DNA of 64,000 nucleotides from Pseudomonadota bacterium (GCA_018241765.1 JAFEDD010000002.1:260876-324875); one strand, 5' to 3'; shown: positions 27,545-37,445, numbered from the stretch's first letter. Numbers and translations: made by a program. Notes: a model not told the origin generated them from the letters alone.

Positions 27545-28381
27545 TTGAACGCATCCGATTCCAACCCCTTGCCGCCCGACGACGACCGTGTGCCGGCCGC
27601 CACCGCCAGTGCGGCGCGTCCGCCCGACGGTGCAGGGGGCGAGGGACACGACACCGAAGCCGCGAGTTTCGACGACTGGTTGCGCACGCCGCTCGGCGCC
27701 CGTGTGATGGCATGCGAACAGACGCGCTTCGAGGCCGCACTGGCTGACCTCTTCGGATTCTATGCGCTGCAGATGGGCTGCGCGGCGTGGCCGCTGCTTG
27801 CGGCGAGCCGCATCACGCATCGCTTCACGATGGGCTGGGAGACGCGGGCGTCGCTGATCGCCGAGCCCGATCAGCTGCCGTTCACCGAAAATCAGTTCGA
27901 CCTCGTCGTGATGCCGCACGTGCTCGAGTTCCAGCCGCTGCCGCACGAAGTGTTGCGCGAGACGTTTCGCGTGCTGCGGCCGGAGGGGCATCTGCTCTTG
28001 AGCGCCTTCAACCCGTATTCGCCGTTCGGGCTGAAGCGTGCGCTCGGGCGCGACCGTTCGCCGCCGTGGGGGGGCGAGTTCATGTCGCTCGCGCAGGTGA
28101 AGGATTGGCTCACGCTGCTCGGCTTCGATGTGCGGGCGGGATACATCGACGCCTACGCGCTGCCGGCCGCCAACGAACGCACGCTGCGCCGCTTCGCGTG
28201 GGTCGAGCGGATGGGGGAGCGCTGGTGGCCCTTCGCCGGCGGCGTCTACGTGCTGCACGCGGTCAAGCGCGTGGCGGGGGTGCGCCTGTTGCGGCCCGAC
28301 TGGGCGCGCGCGCCGCGTCGTCGCCGCGCCGCCTCGACGGTGCCGACGCGCGGCATCGGGCGCATCGGGCCGCGATCATGA
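27545..28381 (+). CDS. Class I SAM-dependent methyltransferase
   Basis: A protein of up to 278 residues with a Methyltransf_11-like core: [41 protein letters not shown] and [22 protein letters not shown]. The glycine-rich SAM motif I is not obvious, which is common for this gloB-linked family. The start is uncertain: TTG 27545 is the longest option and GTG 27590 is another; conservation begins near 27660. It overlaps rnhA by 4 bases. A lipid, quinone or small-molecule substrate is possible but cannot be chosen. Confidence 0.8.
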   Translation: MNASDSNPLPPDDDRVPAATASAARPPDGAGGEGHDTEAASFDDWLRTPLGARVMACEQTRFEAALADLFGFYALQMGCAAWPLLAASRITHRFTMGWETRASLIAEPDQLPFTENQFDLVVMPHVLEFQPLPHEVLRETFRVLRPEGHLLLSAFNPYSPFGLKRALGRDRSPPWGGEFMSLAQVKDWLTLLGFDVRAGYIDAYALPAANERTLRRFAWVERMGERWWPFAGGVYVLHAVKRVAGVRLLRPDWARAPRRRRAASTVPTRGIGRIGPRS

Positions 28382-28884
28382 GCCCGCGCCGCGCCGCGCA
28401 ACCGCTCGCCGACGTCGATGCCGACGCCGCGCCGAGGCCAGCCCCGGACGTCGTCATCTACACCGACGGCGCGTGCAAGGGCAACCCCGGCCCCGGCGGC
28501 TGGGGCGCGTTGTTGATCTTCGGCGAGCATCGGCGCGAGATCCATGGTGGCGAAGCGCTGACCACCAACAACCGCATGGAACTGACGGCGGCGATCGAGG
28601 CGCTGCGCGCGTTGAAGCGACCGTGCCGCGTGCGCCTGATCACCGACTCGACCTACGTCAAGCAGGGCATCGAGACGTGGATTCACGGCTGGAAGCGCAA
28701 CGGCTGGCGCACCGCCGACAAAAAACCGGTGAAGAACGCCGATCTGTGGCAGGCGCTCGACCAGCTGGCCGCGACGCACCGCGTGCAGTGGCACTGGGTG
28801 AAGGGGCACGCCGGTGACGCCGGCAATGAGCGTGCCGACGCCCTGTCGAATCTCGGCATTCCGGGCGGCACGCAGGGCCTATAA
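28378..28884 (+). CDS. rnhA: Ribonuclease HI
   Basis: A 168-residue enzyme that cuts the RNA of RNA-DNA hybrids. An N-terminal extension of about 25 residues, [18 protein letters not shown] and following, precedes the fold. Catalytic residues are in [16 protein letters not shown] (Asp), [13 protein letters not shown] (Glu), [10 protein letters not shown] (Asp) and [13 protein letters not shown] (His/Asp). It is coupled to the methyltransferase by an ATGA overlap. Its TAA stop is the first three bases of repeat copy 3. Confidence 0.96.
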   Translation: MSPRRAAQPLADVDADAAPRPAPDVVIYTDGACKGNPGPGGWGALLIFGEHRREIHGGEALTTNNRMELTAAIEALRALKRPCRVRLITDSTYVKQGIETWIHGWKRNGWRTADKKPVKNADLWQALDQLAATHRVQWHWVKGHAGDAGNERADALSNLGIPGGTQGL

Positions 28885-28998
28885 CTTTTTCTCGAAAAGC
28901 GCATTCACAACGGGCTTAGCGCGAGGAAATCGGCAAAGTCGACTTTTCGTGTTTTGGCGCCGGAAGCCCGTTACAGACGTCATTTGCACGAAAAGTTG
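28882..28998. repeat. 117-bp nested inverted repeat, copy 3
   Basis: Sits between the convergent genes rnhA and radC: it begins with the rnhA stop codon and ends 10 bases before the radC stop codon. Left terminus TAACTTTTT, right terminus GAAAAGTTG (28990-28998). Inner arms AACGGGCTT and AAGCCCGTT; centre GCAAAGTCGACTTT; GACGTCATTTG before the right terminus. The position suits a bidirectional 3'-end structure. Confidence 0.88.
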
Positions 28999-29008
28999 AA
29001 GAGCCTTT

Positions 29009-29707
29009 TTACAGCTCTCCCATCATCGCCATCGAACGCACGGCCATCGCGCCGTCGGTGGTGGCGTCGGTCGCGCCGACGATGCAGTGATCGAGCACGG
29101 CGACATCGATCAGCGCAAGCGCGTCCTTCAAGGTTCGGGTGAGCGTGCGGTCGGCCTGGCTCGGCTGCGTGGAGCCCGACGGATGGTTGTGGGCGAGGAT
29201 CACGGCCGCTGCGTTCTTGGCGAGCGCCGCGCGCACCACCTCACGCGGGTAGACGCTGGTCTGTGCGAGCGTGCCGCGAAAGAGTGTTTGCATCTCGATC
29301 AGCCGATGCTGCGCGTCGAGCCACAGCGCGACGAAGACCTCGATCCGCTCGTGCCCGAGCGACAGCCGCAGGTAGTCGCGCACGATGTCGGGCGAACCGA
29401 GCAGCGGCCGCTCGGCCATCGCGCTCGCCAGCGCCCGGCGCGCAATCTCCACGGTGGCTTGCAACTGCACGAACTTCGCTTCACCCATGCCGTGCACCGC
29501 GCAGAACGCGTCGCGCGGCGCAGCCACCACCGCGGCCACCGAGCCGAAGCGTTGCAACAGTTCACGCGCCAGTTCCACGGCGCTTTGGCCGGCGACGCCG
29601 ACGCGCAGAAAGATCGCCAGCAGTTCGGCGTCGGTCAGGGCCTGCGCCCCGCGCTCCAGCAGTTTCTCGCGCGGCCGATCATCGGCCGGCCAGTCTCGGA
29701 TGCTCAT
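29009..29707 (-). CDS. radC: RadC family JAB-domain protein
   Basis: A 232-residue protein with an N-terminal helix-hairpin-helix part ([25 protein letters not shown], and [15 protein letters not shown]) and a C-terminal JAB/MPN metal site ([22 protein letters not shown]). RadC was once linked to DNA repair, but its real function is unresolved. Start taken at the [14 protein letters not shown] methionine; an in-frame start 36 bases earlier adds a non-family leader. Confidence 0.93.
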   Translation of the reverse strand: MSIRDWPADDRPREKLLERGAQALTDAELLAIFLRVGVAGQSAVELARELLQRFGSVAAVVAAPRDAFCAVHGMGEAKFVQLQATVEIARRALASAMAERPLLGSPDIVRDYLRLSLGHERIEVFVALWLDAQHRLIEMQTLFRGTLAQTSVYPREVVRAALAKNAAAVILAHNHPSGSTQPSQADRTLTRTLKDALALIDVAVLDHCIVGATDATTDGAMAVRSMAMMGEL

Positions 29708-29825
29708 GCATGCTCTCCGCCGCGATGGTCGCGGCCCGAGCATGAATTATGGATGGATTTACAGTCTTTGCAAACCGTGCCGCGCGATGCCTGCGACCGC
29801 AGGTTCGTTGCCGCCCGATCGAGCG

Positions 29826-31046
29826 TTACCGCGATACGTACTTGCCCAGTTCCATCTTGGCAATCGCGTTGCGGTGCACCTCGTCGGGCCCGTCGGCGAA
29901 GCGCAGCGTGCGCAGATTCGCCCACGCGCCGGCGAGTGGGAAATCGTCGCTGACGCCGCCGCCACCATGCGCCTGAATGGCCCAGTCGACCACTTGCAGC
30001 GCCATGCTTGGCGCGACCACCTTGATCATGGCGATTTGCTGCTTGGCGACCTTGTTGCCGGCGACGTCCATCATCCACGCCGCGTTCAACGTGAGAAAGC
30101 GTGCCTGATCGATCATGCAGCGTGCCTCGGCGATGCGTTCGTGCCAGACCGATTGCGCGGCGACCGGCTTGCCGAACGCGACGCGGCTCGCCAGGCGCTT
30201 GCACATCAGTTCCAGCGCCCGTTCGGCGACACCGATCGAGCGCATGCAGTGGTGGATGCGCCCCGGCCCCAGGCGGCCCTGCGCGATCTCGAAGCCGCGC
30301 CCTTCCCCGAGCAGGATGTTGGCGACCGGCACCCGCACGTTCTCGAAGAGAATTTCGCAATGGCCGTGCGGCGCGTGGTCGTAGCCGAACACATTGAGCG
30401 GCCGCACCACCGTCACGCCGGGCGTGTCGGCGGGCACCAGGATCATCGATTGCTGCACGTGCTTGGGCGCGTCCGGGTCGTTCTTGCCCATCACGATGTA
30501 GACCGCGCAGCGCGGGTCGCCCGCGCCCGAGATCCACCACTTGCGGCCATTGATGACGTAGTGCTCGCCCTCGCGAACGATGCGTGTTTCGATGTTCGTC
30601 GCATCCGACGAGGCGACCGCCGGCTCGGTCATCGCGAAGGCCGAGCGTGTGTTGCCGGCGAGCAGATCGGGCAGCCACCGCGCCTTTTGTTCGGCCGTGC
30701 CGTACTGGATGATCGTCTCGATGTTGCCGGTGTCCGGGGCCGAGCAGTTGAACACTTCCGAGGCCCACATCACGCGCCCCATGATCTCCGCGAGCGGCGC
30801 GTACTCCATGTTGTTCAGCCCGGCGCCGTATTCGTGGTGCGGACAGAAGAGGTTCCACAGCCCCTGCGCGCGGGCGAGCGGCTTCAGCTCCTCGACGATG
30901 CGGGTCGGCGCCCAGCGGTTGCCGGCCTTCGTGTTGTCGGCGACGTCCTGCTCGTAGCGCTGCTCATTCGGGTAGATGTGCTCATCGAAGAAGCGCAGCA
31001 GCCGTGCCTGATAGTCCTTGACCTTGTCGGAGTGCTGAAAATCCAT
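29826..31046 (-). CDS. Acyl-CoA dehydrogenase (ACAD10/11-like)
   Basis: A 406-residue flavoenzyme: all-alpha N-domain from [20 protein letters not shown], middle beta domain with [16 protein letters not shown] and [16 protein letters not shown], and C-terminal helical domain with [15 protein letters not shown] and [20 protein letters not shown]. It follows an APH-type kinase gene with 52 bases between, on the same strand. In ACAD10/11 and in the bacterial levulinate (lva) pathway, the same two activities act on 4-hydroxyacyl-CoA: phosphorylation, then dehydrogenase-fold elimination. That role is an inference here. Confidence 0.88.
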   Translation of the reverse strand: MDFQHSDKVKDYQARLLRFFDEHIYPNEQRYEQDVADNTKAGNRWAPTRIVEELKPLARAQGLWNLFCPHHEYGAGLNNMEYAPLAEIMGRVMWASEVFNCSAPDTGNIETIIQYGTAEQKARWLPDLLAGNTRSAFAMTEPAVASSDATNIETRIVREGEHYVINGRKWWISGAGDPRCAVYIVMGKNDPDAPKHVQQSMILVPADTPGVTVVRPLNVFGYDHAPHGHCEILFENVRVPVANILLGEGRGFEIAQGRLGPGRIHHCMRSIGVAERALELMCKRLASRVAFGKPVAAQSVWHERIAEARCMIDQARFLTLNAAWMMDVAGNKVAKQQIAMIKVVAPSMALQVVDWAIQAHGGGGVSDDFPLAGAWANLRTLRFADGPDEVHRNAIAKMELGKYVSR

Positions 31047-31098
31047 GTCGAAACCCCTGCTGACGGTGATGATGGATGATGGTGTGTCCGGCGAGCGC

Positions 31099-32181
31099 TC
31101 ACACCGCGATACGCTGCGCCATGTGCCAGCCCTGTTCGGCGATCGGTCGCGCCGATTTGCCCATCGCCACGGCCTGCGCGCTGGCGGCGGTGCCGTCCAC
31201 CACGCGCTTCATGATGCCCTGCAGGATGCCGGCGAGCCGAAACATGTTGTAGGCGAGGTAGAACTCGAAATCGGGGATGCCCTGCGGACGCCCCGTGCGT
31301 TCGCAGTAGCGCGCGATGTAGGGTGCGAGCGCGGGGATGCCGGTGCCGCTCAGGTCGACCCCGGCCATGCCGCGCCCGCTGCCCGGTGGCAGCACCCACG
31401 TCATGCAGTGATAGGCGAAGTCCGCCAGCGGATGCCCGAGCGTCGAGAGTTCCCAGTCGAGCACGGCCAGAATGCGCGGTTCCGTCGGGTGGAAGATCAC
31501 GTTGTCGAGACGATAGTCGCCGTGCACGATGCGCGTCTCGTCGCCTGCGGGAATGTGCGCCGGCAGCCACTCGATCAGCGCATCCATCGCTGCGATCGAC
31601 TCGGTCTCCGAGGCGCGGTACTGCTTCGTCCAGCGCGCGATCTGACGCTCCAGATAGCCGCCGTGGCGACCGTAGTCGTCGAGACCGGCGGCGACGAAAT
31701 CGACCTGATGCAGCGCGGCGATGACGCGGTTCAGTTCATCGAAGATCGCGGCGCGCTCCGGCGGTGTCATGCCCGGCAGCTGCGGGTCCCAGAGCACGCG
31801 CCCGTCGACGAAATCCATCACGTAGAACGCGCGTCCGATGACTGCTTCGTCCTCGCACAAGGCGTGCATCGCGGCGACCGGCACCTCGCTGCCGGCCAGC
31901 GCCCGCATCACGCGGAACTCGCGTTCGATCGCGTGAGCCGAGGGCAGCAGTTTCGCCGCGGGCGCGGGCTTCGTGCGCATCGCATACGTCCGACCCGGCG
32001 TGATCAGCTTGAAGGTCGGGTTGGATTGCCCGCCCTTGAACTGCTCCACGGTGAGCGGCCCGTTGAAGCCCGCGACATGCGTGCCGAGCCACGCCGCGAG
32101 GGCACCGACATCGAAGCGGTGGCGCTCGGTGACAGGCCGTGTTCCGGTAAATGATTCGCTGCGACTGACCGCGTCCGTCAT
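31099..32181 (-). CDS. Phosphotransferase of the aminoglycoside-kinase (APH) fold, ACAD10/11- or LvaA-like
   Basis: A 360-residue kinase-fold protein: the nucleotide region has [25 protein letters not shown], the catalytic loop is [14 protein letters not shown], and the metal DFG-equivalent is [19 protein letters not shown]. This is the ACAD10/11 kinase-domain type rather than an antibiotic-resistance kinase. It is first in a two-gene unit with the acyl-CoA dehydrogenase and is divergent from dtd. Substrate inferred, not seen: a 4-hydroxyacyl-CoA. Confidence 0.85.
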   Translation of the reverse strand: MTDAVSRSESFTGTRPVTERHRFDVGALAAWLGTHVAGFNGPLTVEQFKGGQSNPTFKLITPGRTYAMRTKPAPAAKLLPSAHAIEREFRVMRALAGSEVPVAAMHALCEDEAVIGRAFYVMDFVDGRVLWDPQLPGMTPPERAAIFDELNRVIAALHQVDFVAAGLDDYGRHGGYLERQIARWTKQYRASETESIAAMDALIEWLPAHIPAGDETRIVHGDYRLDNVIFHPTEPRILAVLDWELSTLGHPLADFAYHCMTWVLPPGSGRGMAGVDLSGTGIPALAPYIARYCERTGRPQGIPDFEFYLAYNMFRLAGILQGIMKRVVDGTAASAQAVAMGKSARPIAEQGWHMAQRIAV

Positions 32182-32325
32182 CGATGGAGTTCCTTCGTGA
32201 GGTGCCGGAATCGCCGCGCTTGCGCGGCACGCGGTCGATGCTACGGCACCGCGCTGGAGCGTTCGCTCGAACGAGCGTCATTTTCGGCATCGGCGGCGTC
32301 CACCGTCGCTCCCTACAATGTCCGC

Positions 32326-32775
32326 ATGCGAGTGCTGGTGCAACGGGTGGCCACGGCCGAGGTGACGGTGGCGGGACGCGCGAGCGGGGCGATCGGACCC
32401 GGCTTGCTGCTTCTGGTCGGCATCACCCACAGTGACGACGAGGCGACGCTCAAGCGCATGGCCGACAAAGTCGTCAAACTGCGCATCTTCGCCGATGAGG
32501 CGGGTCTGATGAACCGCAGCGTGCTCGACGTCGGCGGCGACGTGCTCGCCGTCAGCCAGTTCACGCTCTACGCCGACGCGCGCAAGGGCAATCGACCGAG
32601 CTACACCGAGGCCGCGCGACCCGAAGTCGCCTCGCCGCTGTTCGATCGCTTCGTCGCCGCGCTCGCGCAGCGCCTCGGCAAACCCGTGGCGACAGGCGTT
32701 TTCGGTGCCGACATGAAGGTGGAATTGCTCAACGACGGCCCGGTGACGATCTGGCTCGATTCGGCCACGCTCTGA
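32326..32775 (+). CDS. dtd: D-aminoacyl-tRNA deacylase
   Basis: A 149-residue enzyme that removes D-amino acids (and mischarged Gly) from tRNA. Motifs are intact: [36 protein letters not shown] (the SQFTL site) and [11 protein letters not shown] (the G-cisP loop reads NDGPVT). Full length, starting at the ATG that gives the standard MRVLVQRV N-terminus. Confidence 0.96.
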   Translation: MRVLVQRVATAEVTVAGRASGAIGPGLLLLVGITHSDDEATLKRMADKVVKLRIFADEAGLMNRSVLDVGGDVLAVSQFTLYADARKGNRPSYTEAARPEVASPLFDRFVAALAQRLGKPVATGVFGADMKVELLNDGPVTIWLDSATL

Positions 32776-32862
32776 CGGCAGCCCTCGGCAAGCGGCAGGC
32801 GAGGGCTCGTGCACGTCGCCACCACGCAGCGCTCGAGGGCGTGCGGGTTCGCCCGCAAACCG

Positions 32863-33303
32863 TCATTGGCAGATCAACTTGCCCACGGAAAGTCTCGCGC
32901 CGGTGCGCAGCAGGCGCTCGGACAACTCGCACTGGCGAGTGCCCGCAGGCAACGCCCGGGTGAGCAAGAGTGTGCTGTTGATGTAGCTGCATGCCACCCA
33001 GTACGAGGTGTCGGCGGGCCCGCGCAGTCGCCAAAGCGACTTGCGTTCGAGGGACTTGCTGCTCGTCCTGTCCGGGACGAGGTTTGCCATCTCGTTCGGC
33101 GGGCCTGAAAAGACGGAAATCGAGTCCAGAAATTTGCCTCGCTTGCCTTGGTCGACTTCCACCTGCCATCCATCGGCTGCGCCATGGGGCGATTCGGTGG
33201 CATCGAGCGTCGGCGGGCACACGATGACCGTCGGTTCTGCGTGGGCGGCGAGGGTCAACAGCGTGGCGAAGGCAACGCCGATGAGTTTCGATGGGTTGTG
33301 CAT
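32863..33303 (-). CDS. Secreted STY0301-like protein
   Basis: A 146-residue exported protein. A signal peptide (LIGVAFATLLTLAAHA) is followed by a mature part with CPPTLDATESP, WQVEVD, SVFSGPPNEMANLVP, LWRLRGPADTSYWVACSY and RALPAGTRQCELSE. The four cysteines and spaced Trp residues match the STY0301 family as I remember it, a group of small periplasmic proteins of unknown function. Nothing in the neighbourhood indicates its role. Confidence 0.65.
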   Translation of the reverse strand: MHNPSKLIGVAFATLLTLAAHAEPTVIVCPPTLDATESPHGAADGWQVEVDQGKRGKFLDSISVFSGPPNEMANLVPDRTSSKSLERKSLWRLRGPADTSYWVACSYINSTLLLTRALPAGTRQCELSERLLRTGARLSVGKLICQ

Positions 33304-33537
33304 GGTCAATCGATGACGTGATGTTGCCTTGCCGGATGGACGAAGTTGGCATTTCCGAACACGGTTCTCTCTGCGATGCGTGGCTTGCATGGCATGATCC
33401 CCGCCTTGCGCTGACAAGACGGAATGGCCGCCCTCATCGTGACATCGGTCGCCTTCGGTGCTTGCCTGAACGACATGGTCATCGTGGCGTCACCGACGCG
33501 CGTTATGCTTCGCGCCAATTTTTCGTCGAGGCCATCC

Positions 33538-34620
33538 ATGAAACCGTTCTGGGTCGGGTTGTCGTCGCTCGCCGTGGCGAGTGCATTGCCGCTCATGCCG
33601 TCATCCGTTGCCGCGCAAACGCCGTCGCTACAACCACCGTCGGTGCCTGCTGCCGTGCAGACGCTCAATATCCTGTGCTCCACCGACGCCGACTGGTGCG
33701 AGAGCAAGGCGCGCGAGTTCTCCGTCGCCAGCGGCATTCGCGTGAACATCGTGCGCAAGGCGACCGGCGAAGTCTTCGCGCAGTTGCGTGCCGAAGCGGC
33801 CAACCCCAAGGCCGACCTCTGGTACGGCGGCACGCATGACCCGCATCTGCAGGCGGCCAACGAGGGGTTGCTGCAACCCTACGTCAGCGCCAACATGAAG
33901 GACCAATATCCGTGGTCGGCCGATCTGCTCGCCAAGAGCGGCAATCAGGTGGTCGGCATCTACCGCATCACGCTGGGGCTCGGCTACAACCGCGATCTGA
34001 TGGCGAAGAAGGGGCTGAAACCCCCGGCGTGCTGGAGTGATCTGATCAAACCCGAGTTCGCGGGCGAGATCGAGACCTCGAACCCGACCACGAGCGGCAC
34101 CGGCTACACGTTGCTCGCGACGATCGTGCAACTGATGGGCGAGGATCGGGCGTTCGACTACCTGCGCGCGCTCAATCGCAACGTCAATCGCTACACGACG
34201 AGCGGCACGGCGCAGCGCCAGAGTGTGGCGCGAGGCGAATCGCTGATCGGCATCACGTTCCTCGACGAATTCATTCCCGAGATGTTCGTCGGCGCGCCGA
34301 TCGAGGTGGTGCTGCCGTGCGAGGGCACGGGCTACAGCGTCGGCGCCATGAGCATCGTGCGTGGCGCGCGCAACCTCGACGCCGCGAAGAAGTTCTATGA
34401 CTGGGCGCTCACCGCCGACGCGCAGACGATCCGCGACCAGACCCGCGTGATCGCCATCCCGTCCAACCGCGCGGCCTGGGCGCCGGAGCCGGTGAAGGCG
34501 CTGGAACGGGCGCGGCTGATCAACTACGACTTCGCGAAATTCGGCGCCAGCGCCGAACGCAAGCGTCTGCTCGAGCGCTGGGAGCGCGAAATCAAGAACG
34601 CACCGCGCGCCAAACCCTGA
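33538..34620 (+). CDS. ABC transporter substrate-binding protein, Fe(III)/FbpA-like (paralogue 1)
   Basis: A 360-residue periplasmic binding protein. A signal peptide is cut near SVAAQ, then a family-1 extracellular binding fold: LNILCSTDADWCESKAREFS, RAEAANPKADLWYGGTHDP, ITLGLGYNRDLM, NPTTSGTGYTLLATIVQLMGEDRAFDY and VLPCEGTGYSVGAMSIV. A shorter start is chosen because the frame extends upstream without a signal-like sequence. It is closely similar along its length to the next gene. No permease or ATPase lies beside it, so it must use components encoded elsewhere. Confidence 0.85.
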   Translation: MKPFWVGLSSLAVASALPLMPSSVAAQTPSLQPPSVPAAVQTLNILCSTDADWCESKAREFSVASGIRVNIVRKATGEVFAQLRAEAANPKADLWYGGTHDPHLQAANEGLLQPYVSANMKDQYPWSADLLAKSGNQVVGIYRITLGLGYNRDLMAKKGLKPPACWSDLIKPEFAGEIETSNPTTSGTGYTLLATIVQLMGEDRAFDYLRALNRNVNRYTTSGTAQRQSVARGESLIGITFLDEFIPEMFVGAPIEVVLPCEGTGYSVGAMSIVRGARNLDAAKKFYDWALTADAQTIRDQTRVIAIPSNRAAWAPEPVKALERARLINYDFAKFGASAERKRLLERWEREIKNAPRAKP

Positions 34621-34718
34621 GCGGGCGCCGCCATGGCAATGAAACGCCGCGCCGACGCGGCGACGGTTTTGGTTATTCTCGACGCTTGTTTCGTCGCCTC
34701 TCAGACTGGAGTTGTTTC

Positions 34719-35732
34719 ATGAAAACGCGCATCGCGATGATCGTTGCGGCCATGTTCGCCGCGCCCTCGTTTGGCCAGCAGGTCACGGCGTATTGCTCGA
34801 CCAACCAGTCTTGGTGCGAGATGGCGGCCACCGAGTTCGCCAAGGCGACCGGCATCAAGGTCGTGCAGACGCACCTGGGCACGGGCGAGGCGCTCGCCCG
34901 CCTGCGGGCCGAGGCGAGCAACCCGAAGACCGACATCTGGTGGGGCGGTACCGGCGACCCCTACCTCGCGGCATCCGAACAGGGGCTGCTCGAAGCGTAC
35001 CGACCCGCGTACCTGAAGGACCTCTACGACTGGAGCGTTCGCCAGTACGACATGAGCGGCAACACGGTCGGCGGCTTCTACACCAGCTTCATCGGTCTCG
35101 GCTACAACGAGGACACGCTCGCCCGCGCCAAGCTGCCGGCTCCGAAATGCTGGGCTGACCTGATCGACCCGAAATACAAGGCGCAGATCGAGATGGCGCA
35201 CCCGGCGTCCTCGGGTGGCGCCTACACCATCGTCGCTGGCCTCATTCAGCAGATGGGCGAGGATCGCGCGTTCGACTACATGAAGAAGCTGCACAAGAAC
35301 ATCACGCAGTACACCAAGAGCTCGCAGGCGCAGGCGAAGAACGTCGCCCGCGGCGAGGTGGCGATCGGCATTTCGTTCAGCTTCGGCTTCGACGAAGAGC
35401 GGCACGCGGGCTTCAAGTCGGTGCAGGCGGTGGCGCCGTGCGAGGGCACCTCCTATGAGGTCGGCGGCATCGCGCTGATCAAGGGTGCCCGCAACGCCGA
35501 GAATGCGCGCAAGTATTACGACTGGCTGATGAGCCCGGTCGGACAGGCAATCGGTGCCAAGGCCAACTCGCTGCAGAACCCGGCCAACAAGACGTTCAAG
35601 CAGGACCCGAAGATCCCGACGCTCGACGGCGTCAAGCTGATGAACTACGACTTCAAGAAGTACGGCGCGTCGGCCGAGCGCAAGCGCATCCTCGAAAAAT
35701 GGGAAAAAGAGGTCAACTCGCTGCCGCGCTGA
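34719..35732 (+). CDS. ABC transporter substrate-binding protein, Fe(III)/FbpA-like (paralogue 2)
   Basis: A 337-residue periplasmic binding protein with a short signal peptide (MKTRIAMIVAAMFAAPSFG). Shared landmarks with the preceding gene: AYCSTNQSWCEMAATEFAKA, RAEASNPKTDIWWGGTGDP, FIGLGYNEDTL, HPASSGGAYTIVAGLIQQMG, APCEGTSYEVGGIALIKGA and the terminal YGASAERKRILEKWEKE. Ribosome site TGGAG. A tandem duplication is the simplest origin. The conserved CST.xxWCE pair of cysteines near the N-terminus could form a disulfide. Confidence 0.87.
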   Translation: MKTRIAMIVAAMFAAPSFGQQVTAYCSTNQSWCEMAATEFAKATGIKVVQTHLGTGEALARLRAEASNPKTDIWWGGTGDPYLAASEQGLLEAYRPAYLKDLYDWSVRQYDMSGNTVGGFYTSFIGLGYNEDTLARAKLPAPKCWADLIDPKYKAQIEMAHPASSGGAYTIVAGLIQQMGEDRAFDYMKKLHKNITQYTKSSQAQAKNVARGEVAIGISFSFGFDEERHAGFKSVQAVAPCEGTSYEVGGIALIKGARNAENARKYYDWLMSPVGQAIGAKANSLQNPANKTFKQDPKIPTLDGVKLMNYDFKKYGASAERKRILEKWEKEVNSLPR

Positions 35733-35797
35733 TCGCAGCGCACGAGGTGCCCCGCTGCGCGCGCTCGCGCCGCAGCGTCGGGCGCCGTTCGGGCTGA

Positions 35798-35914
35798 CAA
35801 CTTTTCGCGCAAATGACCTCCATGACGGGCTTGGCGCCCGATTAGGCGAATAGTCGAGTTTGCGTGTTTTCGGCCGCCAAGCCCGTTATGGATGCGGCTT
35901 GCGACGAAAAGCTG
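35798..35914. repeat. 117-bp nested inverted repeat, copy 4
   Basis: Lies between the convergent binding-protein and msrB genes, 65 bases after one stop and 37 before the other. Termini CAACTTTTC (35798-35806) and GAAAAGCTG (35906-35914). In the left arm GCAAATGAC is the complement of the GTCATTTGC seen in copy 3. Inner arms ACGGGCTTGGCG and CCAAGCCCGTTATGG; centre ATAGTCGAGTTT. Confidence 0.88.
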
Positions 35915-35951
35915 TTCCGTCTTTTCGTCTTGGTTGACGCCTTGATGGGGC

Positions 35952-36371
35952 TCAGGACGTGCCGTCGCCGTCGCCGTCGAGAAAGCGCAGCGCCGCCGAA
36001 TTGATGCAGTAGCGCAGCCCGGCGGGCGGCGGGCCGTCCGCAAACACGTGACCGAGGTGCGCGTCGCAGCGCGCGCAGCGCACTTCGGTGCGCCGCATGC
36101 CGAAGCTCGTGTCGCTGTGCTCCTCGATGTTGGCGGCAGCGACCGGCTTGGCGTAGCTGGGCCAGCCGGTGCCGGAATCGAACTTGCTTTCGCTCGCGAA
36201 GAGCGGCAGCTCGCAGCACACGCAGTGATAGACGCCGTCGCGGTGATGGTCCCAAAGACCGCCGCAGAACGCCGGTTCGGTGTCGTGGCAGCGCGTGATG
36301 CGGTACTGCTCGGGCGTGAGCTGCGCGCGCCATTCGGCGTCGGTTTTGGTGATCTTGTCCATGACCGGCAT
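35952..36371 (-). CDS. msrB: Peptide-methionine (R)-S-oxide reductase
   Basis: A 139-residue enzyme that repairs Met-R-sulfoxide. Zinc cysteines are in [12 protein letters not shown] and [14 protein letters not shown]; the substrate motif is SGTGWPSY and the catalytic Cys is in [10 protein letters not shown]. No signal peptide, so cytosolic. A methionine three residues in (36362, [12 protein letters not shown]) is the more typical start. Confidence 0.95.
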   Translation of the reverse strand: MPVMDKITKTDAEWRAQLTPEQYRITRCHDTEPAFCGGLWDHHRDGVYHCVCCELPLFASESKFDSGTGWPSYAKPVAAANIEEHSDTSFGMRRTEVRCARCDAHLGHVFADGPPPAGLRYCINSAALRFLDGDGDGTS

Positions 36372-36409
36372 TGTCCCACCGTCGCCGTGTGCTTGGCGAC
36401 GCCGCGACG

Positions 36410-37372
36410 TCAGTCGCTCGCGGTGCTCGGCAACGGGCCGGGCGCGCCGCGCAGTTCGCGCGCCATCGCCGCTTCGATCGCGTGATCGGCGTCGAAGGCG
36501 ATGTCACCGCCGCCGAAGTGGCTCGGCAAGGGTTTGGACTGCGCATTGCCGTGCGCCGCGAGCCCCTGAAAATCGAACAGCTTGCCATCGGCCAGATGCG
36601 AGGGCACGACGTTTTGCAGGCTGCGGAACATCGTCTCCACGCGCCCCGGATGCTCTTTGTCCCACGCCTCGATCATGCGGCCGACGACGGCGCGTTGCAG
36701 ATTGGGCTGCGAGCCGCAGAGGTTGCACGGGATGATCGGAAACTGCCGCTCGCTGGCGTACTTCACGATGTCTTTCTCGCGTACATAGGCGAGCGGTCGG
36801 ATGACGACGTGCTCGCCGTTGTCGGAGACGAGCTTCGGTGGCATCGCCTTCAGCTTGCCGCCATAGAAGAGGTTCAGGAAGAACGTCTCGAGGATGTCCT
36901 CGCGGTGATGTCCGAGCGCGATCTTCGTGCAGCCGAGTTCCCTGGCCGTGCGGTAGAGGATGCCGCGGCGCAGGCGCGAGCACAACGAGCACATCGTCTT
37001 GTCTTCATCGAGCACGCGGCGCACGATGCTGTAGGTATCGGCCTCGACGATGCGGTGTGCGACCCCAAGTTCGCCGAGGTAGCGCGGCAGCACGTCGGCC
37101 GGAAAGCCCGGCTGCTTCTGGTCGAGATTCACCGCGACCAGCTCGAAATCGATCGGCGCCACCACCTGCAGCGCCAGCAACAGGTCGAGCAGCGTGTAGC
37201 TGTCCTTGCCGCCGGAGAGGCAGACCATGATGCGATCCCCCGCCGAGATCATGCCGAAATCGGTCACCGCCGCGCCCACCACGTTGCGCAGGCGCTTGCC
37301 GTGGCGTGACAGCGAAAACGGCAGGTGGCGGGGCTCGCGGCGTGTCGCCAGCGGTGGGGCGGAATCGGTCAT
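36410..37372 (-). CDS. ttcA: tRNA 2-thiocytidine(32) biosynthesis protein TtcA
   Basis: A 320-residue ATP-dependent thiolase for C32 of tRNA. The PP-loop is [14 protein letters not shown], the Fe-S cysteines are in [11 protein letters not shown], and [20 protein letters not shown] and [14 protein letters not shown] are standard TtcA segments. Full length. It follows the BI-1 gene on the same strand, but a terminator separates them. Confidence 0.96.
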   Translation of the reverse strand: MTDSAPPLATRREPRHLPFSLSRHGKRLRNVVGAAVTDFGMISAGDRIMVCLSGGKDSYTLLDLLLALQVVAPIDFELVAVNLDQKQPGFPADVLPRYLGELGVAHRIVEADTYSIVRRVLDEDKTMCSLCSRLRRGILYRTARELGCTKIALGHHREDILETFFLNLFYGGKLKAMPPKLVSDNGEHVVIRPLAYVREKDIVKYASERQFPIIPCNLCGSQPNLQRAVVGRMIEAWDKEHPGRVETMFRSLQNVVPSHLADGKLFDFQGLAAHGNAQSKPLPSHFGGGDIAFDADHAIEAAMARELRGAPGPLPSTASD

Positions 37373-37445
37373 CGTGGCGTGGTGTGGGACGGGTGCGGTT
37401 CAGCGGGAGCCGGGTTGCTCGGCTCCGATCGGCGGCGGACGATCG

